A stretch of 64,000 bases of DNA from Bin87 sp963666415 (GTDB taxonomy: Bacteria > Chloroflexota > Dehalococcoidia > Lucifugimonadales > UBA3495), in contig CAXXPD010000003.1 of NCBI GenBank assembly GCA_963666415.2, positions 806,001 to 870,000 on the forward strand. Direction: 5' to 3'. The position numbers were made by a program, and so were the translations under genes. Of the stretch, positions 8,840-19,600 are shown one piece after another. How positions within the stretch are numbered: the first letter of the stretch is position 1; every line of letters starts with the position of its first letter. The notes under the pieces are model-generated. The model made no database searches, was not told where the DNA came from, and worked only from the letters and a program-made list of their open reading frames with translations.

Positions 8840-10246
8840 ATGGCGGCAACTGACACACAATTAAATTTTTTGACCATTCACCAGGCCGGCGAGTTGATGC
8901 GGAAAGGCGAACTTTCTCCGGTTGAATTGACCAGGGCTTGCCTGGACCGTATTCAGGATACGGATGGACAATTGCATTCGTTCATTCTGCTGCTGGCTGA
9001 TGAAGCATTGGAGCAGGCCCGCGTCGCTGAAGCAGAGATTCTGAGCGGCAACTACAAAGGGCCAATGCACGGAATCCCGTTTGCTCTGAAGGACCTGTAT
9101 GACACCGCAGGCGTCAGGACCACTTCGGGGTCTTACGTGGATATTGATCGTGTACCTACCGAGGACGCCACGACCACCGCACGTCTCAAAGCTGCCGGAG
9201 GCATCCTGCTGGGTAAGTTGGCGATGCACGAGTTTGCGTTGGGCGGCCCTGACTGGACGACGCCTTTTGAACCGGCCCGAAACCCGTGGAATCTGGATCA
9301 CATCACGGGGGGCTCGAGCAGTGGGTCGGGTTCGGCGGTGGCCTCGGGTCAGTGCCTGGGCGCACTCGGATCCTGCACCGGCGGATCGATTCGTGGGCCA
9401 GCCTCCCTGTGCGGCATCGTGGGCCTGAAGGCCACCTACGGCAGGGTCAGCCGGTACGGTGTGGTGACGCTGAGCTGGTCCCAGGACCACGCTGGCCCGA
9501 TGACGTGGACGGTGGAAGACACCGCCTACATGCTGCAGGCGATCGCCGGCCACGATCCCAAAGACCCGACGTCGAGCCGCGCGCCGGTGCCCGACTACTC
9601 GCTGTCGCTTAAGGAAGATATTCGCGGAGTGAGGATCGGACTGCCCCGGCACTACTTCTTCGACGCGGACCCCAGCGTCAATCCCGAGGTTGTCGCCACG
9701 GTGGAGCGGGCCGTAACTGTGCTCCAGGAGTTGGGTGCTCACGTTGAGGAGGTCGAACTGCCCAGCCTGGATTACGTGAGGGCTGCCAACTCCGTGATCA
9801 TGGTTAGCGAAGCTTACGCCTATCATGAGCCCAACATCAAAACCCGTCCCCAGGAGTTTGGTGAGATAGTGCGAGGCCGGTTCCGGATTGGCGCGTTGAT
9901 GTCTGCCGCCGACTATTTGCAGGCGCAAAGGGTGCGTTCCTGGGCGCGGCGGGAGTTTGCGGATGTGCTGAAAAAGGTTGACCTGCTGGTTACGCCGACA
10001 ATGACCCAACCAGCGCCGGCTTTCGAGGGTTACGATCCCACCACCACGGTGCGGGGCCGCAGTTTCACCGCGCCGTTCAATGTTACTGGCCTGCCGGCTA
10101 TTTCGGTGCCGTGCGGATTTACGGAGGATGGCTTGCCCATCGGGATGCAGATTGCGGGTAAACCGTTCGACGAACCTGGTGTCATTCAGGCTGCTTACAC
10201 CTATCAACAACACGCCCGTTGGTACGAAGGCCGGCCACCGATGTAA
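8840..10246 (+). CDS. Amidase-signature-family hydrolase (GatA/AtzE-like)
   Basis: The protein (468 residues from ATG 8840) hydrolyses an amide or carbamoyl bond using the Ser-cisSer-Lys triad. The Lys is in PFALKDLYDTAG (about 85), the cis-Ser in TGGSSSGSGSAVASG (about 155) and the nucleophile Ser in GSCTGGSIRGPAS (about 180). Length is normal. AAGGAGG at 8823-8829 is too close to GTG 8831 but well placed for ATG 8840. It follows a small GatC-like gene, an arrangement known from GatCA and AtzGE. Substrate is unknown; a role in tRNA amidation is unlikely without GatB. Confidence 0.9.
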   Translation: MAATDTQLNFLTIHQAGELMRKGELSPVELTRACLDRIQDTDGQLHSFILLLADEALEQARVAEAEILSGNYKGPMHGIPFALKDLYDTAGVRTTSGSYVDIDRVPTEDATTTARLKAAGGILLGKLAMHEFALGGPDWTTPFEPARNPWNLDHITGGSSSGSGSAVASGQCLGALGSCTGGSIRGPASLCGIVGLKATYGRVSRYGVVTLSWSQDHAGPMTWTVEDTAYMLQAIAGHDPKDPTSSRAPVPDYSLSLKEDIRGVRIGLPRHYFFDADPSVNPEVVATVERAVTVLQELGAHVEEVELPSLDYVRAANSVIMVSEAYAYHEPNIKTRPQEFGEIVRGRFRIGALMSAADYLQAQRVRSWARREFADVLKKVDLLVTPTMTQPAPAFEGYDPTTTVRGRSFTAPFNVTGLPAISVPCGFTEDGLPIGMQIAGKPFDEPGVIQAAYTYQQHARWYEGRPPM

Positions 10247-10420
10247 GCACCGTTGCTCCCGCTGGAAACCGAGCCTTAACTCGGCGGCCGACGGGAGCAA
10301 TGAATCTTCCTGCAACGCGGGTCAAGGGGTCTGCAAATGCACCGCGTTGAAGGTGGCCTACAGTGCGCTGCATTACGCCCGATGCGGTAACATGATGAAG
10401 GAACGCTGCCGGACGGGAAT

Positions 10421-11152
10421 ATGCGCAGTCTGATCGTGTCTGACATACATGGCAACCTCGAAGCGCTGCAATCGGTGATAAACGATGCCGGCGAAAACGG
10501 CGGGTTCGACCAAATTTGGCATTTGGGTGATGTGGTAGGATATGGCCCGGAGCCGGGAGGGTGCATCGACCTGCTGCGGGAATACGATCACGTTGGGGTT
10601 GCCGGCAACCACGACCTGGCCGTGGCGGGCACGATTGGCTTGGAGTTGTTCAACGCCAACGCAGCCGAGGCGGCGCAGTGGACGATTACCCAGTTAGCCG
10701 AGGAGCAAGTCGAGTACCTGCGTAATCTGCCGCTAAAGCGCGAGGTCGACGATTTCACCTTTGCACACGGCAGCCCTCGTGATCCGGTGTGGGAGTACCT
10801 GGCAACCGAGGAATCGGCGACACCCAATTTCGACCATTTCGACACCAGGCGGTGCTTGGTGGGGCATTCTCACCTGCCGTTTTTGTGCAAGTTCAGCGGC
10901 GACCGTGGAGTGTTCTACGGTTTTCCGGTTCGTATGTCGGTGCGGTTGGGCAATGACCGGTACATAATCAACCCGGGGAGCGTTGGGCAGCCGCGAGACG
11001 GCCTGCCTACTGCGAGTTACGCGGTATACGACGCTGAAGCCGGTACAATCACGCATCACCGGGCCCGTTACGACATTGCCAGCACTCAGCAGAAGATGAA
11101 AGATTGCTGCCTTCCGACGTACCTGATTGATCGGTTAGAGAAAGGCAGGTAG
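10421..11152 (+). CDS. Calcineurin-like metallophosphoesterase (YfcE/MJ0936-like)
   Basis: The 243-residue cytoplasmic protein shows the two-metal phosphoesterase motifs in order: SDIHGNLEAL (residues 7-16), HLGDVVGYGPEP (about 35-46), GVAGNHDLAV (about 59-68), VGHSHLPF (about 147-154) and NPGSVGQPRDG (about 185-195). This is the set of the DUF2851/YfcE-type phosphodiesterases, which act on small phosphodiesters; the substrate in vivo is unknown. It is followed by a convergent membrane-protein gene. Confidence 0.9.
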   Translation: MRSLIVSDIHGNLEALQSVINDAGENGGFDQIWHLGDVVGYGPEPGGCIDLLREYDHVGVAGNHDLAVAGTIGLELFNANAAEAAQWTITQLAEEQVEYLRNLPLKREVDDFTFAHGSPRDPVWEYLATEESATPNFDHFDTRRCLVGHSHLPFLCKFSGDRGVFYGFPVRMSVRLGNDRYIINPGSVGQPRDGLPTASYAVYDAEAGTITHHRARYDIASTQQKMKDCCLPTYLIDRLEKGR

Positions 11153-11216
11153 CCGTCGTGCCCGATCGCCGTAGTCGTTCACGGGGCGGGCCACAGCATT
11201 GGGCGGGTGGGTTGAG

Positions 11217-11978
11217 TCAATCCTGATCCGGTTCTTCGCTATCGGGGCGTGGCAGGAACGGGATGTTGAATACGCCCGAGTTCTGACTGACAGTTTGCGT
11301 GCCAGCCATGCCTCCCTGCTCCAGGTATGACATGGCTTCCAACGGATCCAACTGCTTCAGTGCGATTTCGAGAGGAGAGGAGATGCCGCCGGATAGAACC
11401 ATTTGCATTGCTTCCGGCACGGACAAGTTGGTGTCGTATATTTCCTGGATGGGGATCAGGTTCACGAAACCCGATTGTGGCATGGGAGCGGTGGGAAGAT
11501 AAACCACGCCCATGGTGGTGCCGGGTGAAACGTTGGTCATACCCGTGAGGAAACCGACCATCCAGGCTCCCTGTCTGGGATATTCGACGATGACAACACG
11601 CTTGAACCCCGCCGCACTGTTACCTCTCATGGAGTCCATGAGCTGGCGGGCCGGGCCGTAGATTGACCCGACGATCGGTATCTGGACGATGTAATGCTGG
11701 ATGGTGCGGATGATTCGCCGTCCCAGGCGTTTTTTCCACAGCAGTCCAAAGAGATACATTAGTACCAACAACGTAACGACGCCGAGTCCCGGAATGGGCC
11801 GGTCTACCAATGGAGCAAGCACCGGATACAGGGCCGGCTGTACGAAGCCTTCGATCTTCAGGAATATCCATACCAGCAGCCCGACTACGATAGCGATGGG
11901 CAGAAAGATCAGCGCGCCGGCAATCAGGGTGCCCTTGAAGTGGCCGCTCAACTTGGAGAAAAACCCCTGCTTTTCCAT
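11217..11978 (-). CDS. DUF502 family membrane protein
   Basis: The 253-residue protein has two N-terminal membrane segments (about 17-42 and 65-82) followed by a soluble beta-rich domain with the DUF502 signature: IPIVGSIYGPARQLMDSM, FKRVVIVEYPRQGAWMVGFLT and MGVVYLPTAPMPQSGFVNLI. Members of this family are widespread; their function is not established. The C-terminus is Asp/Glu-rich. It is transcribed toward the metallophosphatase gene and appears to stand alone. Confidence 0.9.
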   Translation of the reverse strand: MEKQGFFSKLSGHFKGTLIAGALIFLPIAIVVGLLVWIFLKIEGFVQPALYPVLAPLVDRPIPGLGVVTLLVLMYLFGLLWKKRLGRRIIRTIQHYIVQIPIVGSIYGPARQLMDSMRGNSAAGFKRVVIVEYPRQGAWMVGFLTGMTNVSPGTTMGVVYLPTAPMPQSGFVNLIPIQEIYDTNLSVPEAMQMVLSGGISSPLEIALKQLDPLEAMSYLEQGGMAGTQTVSQNSGVFNIPFLPRPDSEEPDQD

Positions 11979-12094
11979 GGCGCTCCTGGTTATCGTGGTG
12001 GTGTGGTGATTATGGGATGTAAGCGGAGATGCTATCAGGTTCTGGTCAGTCTATGAATGACGGTATTGGTCTGTCAACAATGGATCATTCTCAC

Positions 12095-12253
12095 GCGTAC
12101 CCACTTAATCTGTCGTTGCGAGGAGCACCCGCTCATCCCGAGCTCGTCGAGGGACGTGGCAACCTCGATGAGGTTGAACATACGTCGACGAACCGCCGTT
12201 GCTACGGAGACGGGATTGCCACGCTACGCTCGCAATGACAGAGGTGGGTACGC
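12095..12253. repeat. Palindromic CATTGCGAG-type repeat (family A), copy 1
   Basis: The outermost arms GCGTACCCA (12095-12103) and TGGGTACGC (12245-12253) enclose CTGTCGTTGCGAGGAGC on the left and GCTCGCAATGACAG on the right, with a GAACCGCCGTTGCTAC core between. The same modules recur near 24770, 34656-34801 and 47611-47760. No coding sequence is inside; it lies upstream of a gene-poor, IS-disrupted stretch. Confidence 0.85.
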
Positions 12254-12307
12254 ATGAGTGGATCATTCAGTGGTAACGGTGGTTACGTGCAATCGAGATA
12301 CGGTCTA

Positions 12308-12419
12308 TTACCGTTGGGCCGGATTGATATTGGCAGCGCTTTGCATGGCTTCTCCCAGTTTCTGCAGCGCTTCGTCAACGGCGTCGAAGTCGTCCCCAAC
12401 TATGAAGAGGGCAGCCGGG
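12308..12419 (-). pseudogene. Cut-off C-terminal end of the Ser/Thr kinase gene
   Basis: On the minus strand the bases next to the IS256-type element read PAALFIVGDDFDAVDEAL and then QKLGEAMQSAANINPAQR followed by TAA (12308-12310). The stretch starts exactly at the left target repeat GGCAGCCGGG of the element, and the kinase gene at 14173-16548 ends exactly at the right one. Joining the two across the element and adding one C to the CCCCC run gives a continuous tail for the kinase. The element therefore separated the last 35 or so codons from the gene. Confidence 0.65.
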
Positions 12420-14197
12420 TAGTGTCCCGTCAAGTAGTGTAAAAGCGCGTCATCCCTACCCAGGATCTCACGCTGCCCTGGAAATCGAGCATTGACTTGC
12501 TGCGGGAAGCACCCGTCGCCACCACCACGCATTGTTCAGGACGTTGACGATGCGACCGCCCAGTAGAGCTACCGGACCAGATTTACCAGGTGGTGTGAGC
12601 CACAAAGCATCGCCGCACTTGTTCTTTGATGTTGATCAGGCCGCTGCGTCCAGCATATTGGGCTCCGGCAGTGCCTCGTTGCCGGCGGCGTTGGGGATGG
12701 TGAGGTAGCGGCGGGCTTCGGCCCACTCGTCGTGTTGCTCGGCCAGCACCGCGCCCACCAGGCGCCGCGCCGATAGCCGGTTGGGGAAAATGCCCACCAC
12801 GTCAGTCCGGCGCCTTATCTCCCGGTTCAGCCGTTCCTGCGGGTTGTTGGACCACAGCTTCTGCCAGTGGGCCACTGGGAAGGCCGTGAAGGCCAGGATG
12901 TCCGGCGCGGCATCCGCCAGCAGTTCGGCCACCTGGGCAAAGGGCTCCCGGAGTTGTTCCACCACTCGGTCCAATTGGCCGTGGACCTCGGCGGGAGACA
13001 GTTGCTGGTAGATGGTGCGGACCATGCGAGAATGTCCTGGGTGGCCAGGCCGGGTTGGGCACGCTTGGGCACTCGGGTGAGCAGGTTGGCCATGAAGTGG
13101 GTGCGGCAGCGCTGCCAGCTGGCCCCAGTGAACACCGCGGCGATGGCGTTCTTCAGCCCCTGGTGGGCATCGGAGGTTACCAGCTCCACCCCGCTGAGGC
13201 CCCGCGGTCAGCGACCGCAGGAAGGCCAGCCAGAAGGCGCCGTCCTCGCTGGCGCCCACGTCCATACCCAGGATCTCACGCTGCCCTTCGGCATTGACCC
13301 CCGTCGCCACCACCACGCAGACGTTGACGATGCGACCAGTAGAGTACCGGGAGGTGGTGTAAAAGCATCCCGAACCTTCTGGGTCAGGCCGTCCAGCCAC
13401 ACGTAGGGGTAGGGACCACCGTCCAGGGGCCGACCCATGGGAAACCTCGGGTCCACCATGGAGTTGCACTTCCCGTGCCAGCTACTTCCCCAGCCTGCTC
13501 AGCAGATGCGCGACACCTGGCTGCGGGTGGGAGATGCCGTCGCAACCCAGGGCCTTGATCAGATCGGTGGTCCCTACCCCTCCACCCGCCGAAGGTGTCG
13601 ACAACGTCTGCGCCTTCTGAGATCCACGTGGGCGCCAGCGAGGACGGCGCCTTCTGGCTGGCCTTCCTGCGGGCTTGCTGGATGGACCTCCGGCCAGCAC
13701 GCCATCGGCTTTCACTCGCTGCAGCCTGCCGCACCCACTTCGGCTTCCACCTGGCGTGGCCACCATGGTCCGCACCATCTGGGGAAGTAGTGGTGGCTGC
13801 CTTTTGGCCGAGCTGCTGGCAGCTTGGGAGTGGCCCACTGGCTGCCTTCCCGCAGCTTGGGAATGTGCAACTCCATGGTGCCCACCCGGGTGTCCCAGGT
13901 GCGGTTGCGGTAGCCGTTGCGGTAGGTGACCCGCTCCGGGCTGCGTTCGCCGTGCTGGGCGCCGATCTGGGCGGAAACCTCGGCGTCCATGATGCCGTCC
14001 ACCAGGACCCGCAGGGCTTCCCGCAGCAAGTCCACGTCTCCGTCCATACCACGCTTGCGTAATAATTCCAAAAGATCCATTCTTTGCTTGACCACCGTCG
14101 TTCTCCTTGGTTGGGTTGTTGTGATTCCACAAGGATGACGCGGTGGTCAGCGTTTTGCCAACCGCCTAACTCTTACACCACTTCCTGGGACTCTACT
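12420..14197 (-). mobile_element. IS256-type insertion sequence, internally rearranged
   Basis: Inverted ends TAGTGTCCC...AGTAGTGTAA (from 12420) and, on the other strand, TAGAGTCCC...AGTGGTGTAA (ending 14195-14197) enclose a decayed transposase. GGCAGCCGGG directly flanks both sides (12410-12419 and 14198-14207), fitting the 8-10 bp target duplication of IS256 elements. At about 1.78 kb it is longer than usual (about 1.3 kb). It contains an extra diverged copy of one internal segment (12449-12612, related to 13258-13370) and a perfect 47-bp inverted duplicate (13215-13261 against 13626-13672). Confidence 0.8.
12636..14095 (-). pseudogene. IS256-family (mutator-type) transposase, fragmented
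   Basis: The N-terminal part from 14095 reads DLLREALRVLVDGIMDAEVS and RVTYRNGYRNRTWDTRVGTM, classic IS256. Then follow, in different frames, DLIKALGCDGISH, YVWLDGLTQKVRD (first Asp), MDVGASEDGAFWLAFLRSL, VTSDAHQGLKNAIAAVFTGA (second Asp) and LWSNNPQERLNREIRRRTDV (Glu). The C-terminus RYLTIPNAAGNEALPEP ends at the stop 12636. At least four frame changes plus inserted foreign segments between 13610 and 13800 make it non-functional. The final ~115 codons remain one open frame. Confidence 0.85.
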
Positions 14198-16548
14198 GGC
14201 AGCCGGGGGAGATTCGCCCAGGAATACCGTTTACCGCCTTCGGTGGACCACAATTGTCCGGTATCGCTGACCGTCTGAACCCTGGTCTGGGTCCCTTCGG
14301 TTGCTGCGCCCATGAAGGCTTGGAACGCCTGGTAAAACTCTTCCGCGTCCTGGACAGAATCGAAGTGGAGTTGCGCCAGTAGCAGACGTCCCAGTTGAGG
14401 GTTGCTCATCAGCAGGTATTGGTCTCCGCCCCAACCGGCGGCGGCGGCGGCGGCCTGGGGCGCATCCAGATGCTCCTCCAGGTATGACCTCAACAGGAAC
14501 TCGCCCATTGTGTCGGTGGCGGTGAGGGACCACCCGCGGCTCATCAGCTCGGACACGTCAGGAAGCGACACGGCGATGGGTGGTTCCCGGTCGAGATACC
14601 GGTCGGGATGCAGGATCTGTTCGGAACTTTCGGGCGGGGCCTGATAGGCGCGGTTGAGGCCTTCCCAACTGCCCTGTTCGCCGAACAACGCTGCTACGAA
14701 ATCGCGGCCTTGAGTGAGGGGAAACAGTGCGGTTTTGCGGACTATGGCGGGAGCCGACGTTAGTTTATTGTCTGGTATAGGTTGCTCGAGTTCCTCAAGC
14801 GCCCCGGGTTCCTGAGCGATTACGGTGTCGATATAGCCACCGGTGACTACGGCCACATCGCCGGAGACCAAGGAGGTTACTGCCCGGAACCGATCGCCGG
14901 TGTGGGCACGAGCGGTATTTCGGAGGGCGGTTACGTCGAATAACGATTGCTGCAGGCCACCCATATATGCCGAAGCGTAACTGACTTCAAGACGGGGAGT
15001 GATTTCGGTAGCGTCGCTCAGCACGTAGACATCCCCGGAGACATCATCGAATAGGGCGGATACCTGCTGCAACTGAATGCCCAGCAGAATCTGCTCCAGG
15101 CTCTGCTCTGCCGGCATGAGGCCCAGGGTTTTGTAAAGTTCCTCGGCTTCAAACAACTGATCGCGAACGTCGCGCCGGCGGTAGAAACCCTTGGTGAATT
15201 CGCAAAGTTCTTGGCGAGTACGCAAGGTGGTAGCCACGGCGGGCGCTGGATCAATGCCCCGCAATTCGGCAACGGCTTCTTGGGTAGCGTTCTGCATTTT
15301 TTGCAATTGCGACAGGGCTGATGCCACCGAACCGGCATCGGAAGCGCCGGACGTGGGCAGATTGGAGCAATCAATTTCGCCCGGGACCGCGTTTGACGCC
15401 GAAGCGTTGGCCTCTGGTGGGGCGTCGCCAGCTGCTTGTATGTTTGATCCTGCCTGGGCCGCGGACGCAATAGCTGATGGAGCGGAATCAGCGACATTGG
15501 CGCCGTTTGCCGCCGCTGCTTGCTGCCCGTCGTCTCCGACCGGTAACAGGAACATGAAGGCCAAAACTGCCACCACGATGGCTGCCACGATCGCCGCGCC
15601 CGCGCCAATCAGCCATTTGGAGAAACCCGAACTTCCTCCGGCATGGGCGGCCGCAGAAGTTGTCGTGGCGGCCTGCGTTACCGCCCGTGGCGGGGGAGGC
15701 GCCGGCTTGATCGAACTGGTGGTGATTCCGGAGGCTTTCTCGAAAGCCTGAATCATCTCGGTGGCAGACTGGAAGCGGCCGTCAGGGTCTTTGGCGAGGG
15801 CCTTAAGCAGCTGCAGCTCGATGGCTTCATCTAGGTCAGGATTCATCAGGCGAGGCAACGGCAGGTCACGATGGATGTGCGCCATGAGGGTGGCTGCCGG
15901 AGTGTCGGCCTTGAAGGGAGTCTGGCCGCCGAGCATCTGGTAGGCCATTATTCCCATGGCGTACAGGTCGGCACGGTGGTCGGAATCTGCGCCCAGAGCC
16001 TGCTCTGGAGCCATGTACTCCGGGGTTCCCAGGGCCTGTTGCGCCTGGGTGAAGCGCGTGGAAGATTCCAGCATCCTGGCGAGGCCGAAGTCGGCGAGTA
16101 TGGGTTGCTCGCTGTCGTTAATGAGGACATTGCCCGGCTTCATGTCGCGGTGCAGGATCTGGTTGGCGTGGGCGAAATCGAGCGCCTCGGCCAGGGGCGC
16201 CATGTAGGCGAGCACCTGGTCAACCGACATGGGCTGTCCGGTGAGGCAGTCCTCGAGGGTGCCACCGGGGACGAGTTCGGACACGATGAAGATGTAACCC
16301 TTGTCATCACCGAAGTCGTAAATTTGCAATATGTTTGGGTGGTTGAGCCGCGCGATGGCCTGGGCTTCCTGGGTGAAACGTCCCAGGAACGATGGGTCTT
16401 CGGTGTAGAAAGAGGGAAGAACCTTGACGGCAACGAACCGGTCCAGGTTGGGGTCATGGCACCTGAACACGGTCGCCATGCCACCGCGTCCGAGTTGCTC
16501 GATGACGCGATAACGGCCCAACGCGCTTCCGGGAGGGATTGAGACCAC
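14173..16548 (-). CDS. Membrane Ser/Thr protein kinase (PknB type) with extracellular domain, 3' end altered by IS256
   Basis: Residues 1-270 are a bacterial Hanks-type kinase: glycine loop LGRGGMATVF (19-28), catalytic Lys in VAVKVL (42), catalytic loop LHRDMKPGNVLI (about 134-145), DFG in LADFGLAR (about 153), and GTPEYMAPEQ (about 170). A Pro-rich linker leads to one membrane segment (about 312-335). The outside part of about 450 residues has no PASTA repeats and no domain I recognise. The last codons (VESQEVV-stop) come from the IS256 terminal repeat, so the native C-terminus is lost (see 12308-12419). The gene starts 76 bases after the giant surface-protein gene and is probably co-transcribed with it. 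Confidence 0.9.
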   Translation of the reverse strand: MVSIPPGSALGRYRVIEQLGRGGMATVFRCHDPNLDRFVAVKVLPSFYTEDPSFLGRFTQEAQAIARLNHPNILQIYDFGDDKGYIFIVSELVPGGTLEDCLTGQPMSVDQVLAYMAPLAEALDFAHANQILHRDMKPGNVLINDSEQPILADFGLARMLESSTRFTQAQQALGTPEYMAPEQALGADSDHRADLYAMGIMAYQMLGGQTPFKADTPAATLMAHIHRDLPLPRLMNPDLDEAIELQLLKALAKDPDGRFQSATEMIQAFEKASGITTSSIKPAPPPPRAVTQAATTTSAAAHAGGSSGFSKWLIGAGAAIVAAIVVAVLAFMFLLPVGDDGQQAAAANGANVADSAPSAIASAAQAGSNIQAAGDAPPEANASASNAVPGEIDCSNLPTSGASDAGSVASALSQLQKMQNATQEAVAELRGIDPAPAVATTLRTRQELCEFTKGFYRRRDVRDQLFEAEELYKTLGLMPAEQSLEQILLGIQLQQVSALFDDVSGDVYVLSDATEITPRLEVSYASAYMGGLQQSLFDVTALRNTARAHTGDRFRAVTSLVSGDVAVVTGGYIDTVIAQEPGALEELEQPIPDNKLTSAPAIVRKTALFPLTQGRDFVAALFGEQGSWEGLNRAYQAPPESSEQILHPDRYLDREPPIAVSLPDVSELMSRGWSLTATDTMGEFLLRSYLEEHLDAPQAAAAAAGWGGDQYLLMSNPQLGRLLLAQLHFDSVQDAEEFYQAFQAFMGAATEGTQTRVQTVSDTGQLWSTEGGKRYSWANLPRLPVESQEVV

Positions 16549-16624
16549 TACGAAATATCTCCGAGTTGCAGGATATTGCCCCGGGCTCCGTGGCGCGTCA
16601 TGCTCCGACCCGTCAGATCGGCGC

Positions 16625-19600
16625 TCATCGACGCCTTCTTATTACGGTGATTATTACCACAACGATAACCAGAATGACGACCGCAGCCACCACTACACCG
16701 ATGATCACTCCGGTGTTACCGGAAGCGGCCGGCGTGATAGCAGCCTGTTTCGCCAGACCATTCACCCTTACTGTGACGTCCGAAGGATCGGACGGTGCAA
16801 TGATCGGCATTTCCACCCGGAGGGTTTCGCCGGGAGGGACCGTAACGGTTTGCTGCGCGACGATGCTGCCGCCGACCTCGATTTCGAGATCGAAGCTAGA
16901 TTCGCCCGAACCCAGATGAGTGATAGGGATGGTTACCATAATCTGATCCCCGGGGCTGGGGCTGGGGTCGCTGAATTCCACGCTGCCGATGACCGGAACC
17001 TGGGCGACGATAGCCTCTTCAGACTCTGGGGCCGCGGTTGGTTCGGGAACTGATGCCACTGGCGCTGGAGTCGGTGGGATGGTTGGGGCGATAGTGGGCG
17101 TTGGTTCCGTGTCCGGCGCTGCCGGGATGGTTGGGGGAACCGTGGGGGGAGCGGCGGTTGGGGTCGCGAGTTCGTTCTGCGCTACCGGCGTAACGGGAGC
17201 GGCGGGATCTTCGACCAGCAACGGTTGCTGCGATAGCTGGCTGCCCACGCGGATTTGATAAGCCCCCGCAATGTCAATGGACAACGGGAAACTCACGGTC
17301 TGCGTCAAGCCAGCGCCAATCAGTATCTGGCTGGTCTGGTTGATCTGCTTGTCCACCCACAGATTGGCAAAATAGGTGGCAGGACCGTCGGTGGTGTTGG
17401 TTACATCCACCGACACGACTGTGAACTGTCCGATGCTTATGGGTTGCCGGCTGATCTGTAGATTGTCTTCGACGAACGTAAGCGCGGGTGGTTCGGTACT
17501 CCCGTGAATCGCCCAAAGCGAGAAACCGGGGACGGTTACGGTGTAGTACACCTTTTCTGCGTCTTCTCCGATCCGCTTGGATTGGGTGGGGATCCAAGCG
17601 GTCGTTGCGGGATCGAACCGGCTCAATTGGACGGACCATTGATGGACCTGCGTGGAACTCAGCCACTCTTTCTCCACAGATATGGTGGCGTGGGCGGTAA
17701 CAATATCCTCGTTGGTAAAGTTGTCGTGGGCTATGTCCACGTAGGCATAGGGGATATTGTCCGGCGGCAGCGGTTCAATTCCAGACGGGGGTTCGTCCAG
17801 GTTGGTAATATCGGTGTGGGCGTCTTCGATGGGGGTGAAGAACCGGGCCATGACGTTTTCGACAGGAGCCGGCGAGCCTAAGTCTTGCCAGGTTCCCTGT
17901 CCGGTTTGGTCCTGGCCCTCTGGGGGAGCTTGTTCGGGCAACCAGGGTCCGACGGGTATCACACTACCGAGTTGACCGACGCAATCGCCGTTATCGGAGA
18001 TGGTGCCCAAAGCATTGCTCGTCGAACCGGCGTTCGCTTTGGCCGCGTGGCCCACCGCGCGACCCATAGATGCGCTGTGCCCGCCCACTGCGGAGCAGAT
18101 GATCTGGCCGGCAGCTTGTTCGTCTTCTTCTGCCGATTCGGAGATAACACGACCGGCTTCCTCGGGATCATCATCGGCCAATTGGCCCACAACCTCACCG
18201 GCTAGTTCAGGGTTCTCCTCGAACAAAGTCAGGATTTCCTGAGCCGTGGGTGGTGGTGGGGCTGGTGTGGGTGGCACCGTAGGGGCTACCGTAGGCGGGG
18301 CGGTGGGTTCGGGGGTTGTGGGAGGCTGTTCTTCCGATTCAGGAAGGTTGGTACTTCCTGTTCCAGGCGATGACCAAGGGCTAACTCCTTCGTCGTTTTT
18401 AGCCGACACTTGCATTACAAAGGTGGAACCAGGTACCAGGCCAGAAAGGTTGGCACTCGTTGTATTGCCGGCGAGGCTACGAATAGTCCAATTCTGATTT
18501 GAGCCCGATCTGAATCGTACGTCGTAGCCGATGATGTTGGGACGGCCAGTGGTATCGGGGGCGGTCCAACTTACGTTCAGAGTGGTGTCTCCGGCCTCGC
18601 CTGCTGGGGCAATAGTGGGAGCACCCGGAGCTGGGGGAGGTTCTGCTACGTCGATTATCTCGATGGTAACGTCGATGAAAGTCGTGGCGTCATCGTCGTC
18701 GTTCGCTTCTACGGTAAGGGAATAGGAGGATTTGGCCTCATGGTCCAAACGTGTCAAATCGACGGAAAATTGGCCGGTATCGAAGTCAAATTGGAATACG
18801 CTTAAATCATTACCCGAAGAGGCATGAACGGCGTATCTTGGCACGTCGTCTTCATCTGTGGCAGTTATCGGCTGCCCGATTTTCGTGCCTGGCGGAGAAT
18901 TCTCAGCGATTCGGCGAGTGGTAGATTCGCCGTCGACAAAGATGGGTGGGTCGTTCACGTCGGTGACGGCGATGGATACGTCGATGGTATCGCTGGCTCC
19001 GTCGTTATCTTCAACCATCAGGGTGATGGAGTAGGAAGATTTTTGCTCGTAGTTCAGGGTTTTAGTGTTGCTCAGTTGGCCGCCGCTATCGACGACGAAA
19101 GCGCCATCATCGTTTCGAGAGATGGAGTAAATGAGAGAGTCGCTGGCGTCAGAGTCGGTGGCCGAAATTCGTGCGCCGATGCTTGTACCGGGCGGCATGT
19201 TCTCGGCTACGGACCGGTTGGTGGTTGGGCCGTCCACAAAGCTGGGAGCGGCGTTGAGCGCTACGGGAGCGACTGGTGTGGCGGTGGCGCTTTCCGATGC
19301 CAATCCTGCGCCGTAGTCTTTAACCGGGCGAATCTGGAACGTGTAGGCGACTCCGCTGCTTAGCCCTGTTACGGTGTGATTGGTCGTGGTCGCGGCGCTG
19401 CCTGGAATCGTTTCCCAGGTGGTCCAAGTGTCGCCATCGTCGTCGCTTTGTCGGACTTCAAAGTGGGATACGGCCGGGTCCCCCAAGTCGTCCCAACTGA
19501 TTGTGACCTGGCCGCTTCCGGCGGTGGCAGTAAACCCAGCCACAGCACGTTGGAACCCGAACTCCTGCCAGGTGGCGTCGTTGTCGCCGTTGAAGTCTAT

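Noticed and set aside
8840..10246. Amidase as GatA of tRNA amidotransferase
   Set aside because: No gatB is nearby, the GatC-like partner is atypical, and a second and third amidase are present; a small-molecule amidase is more likely.
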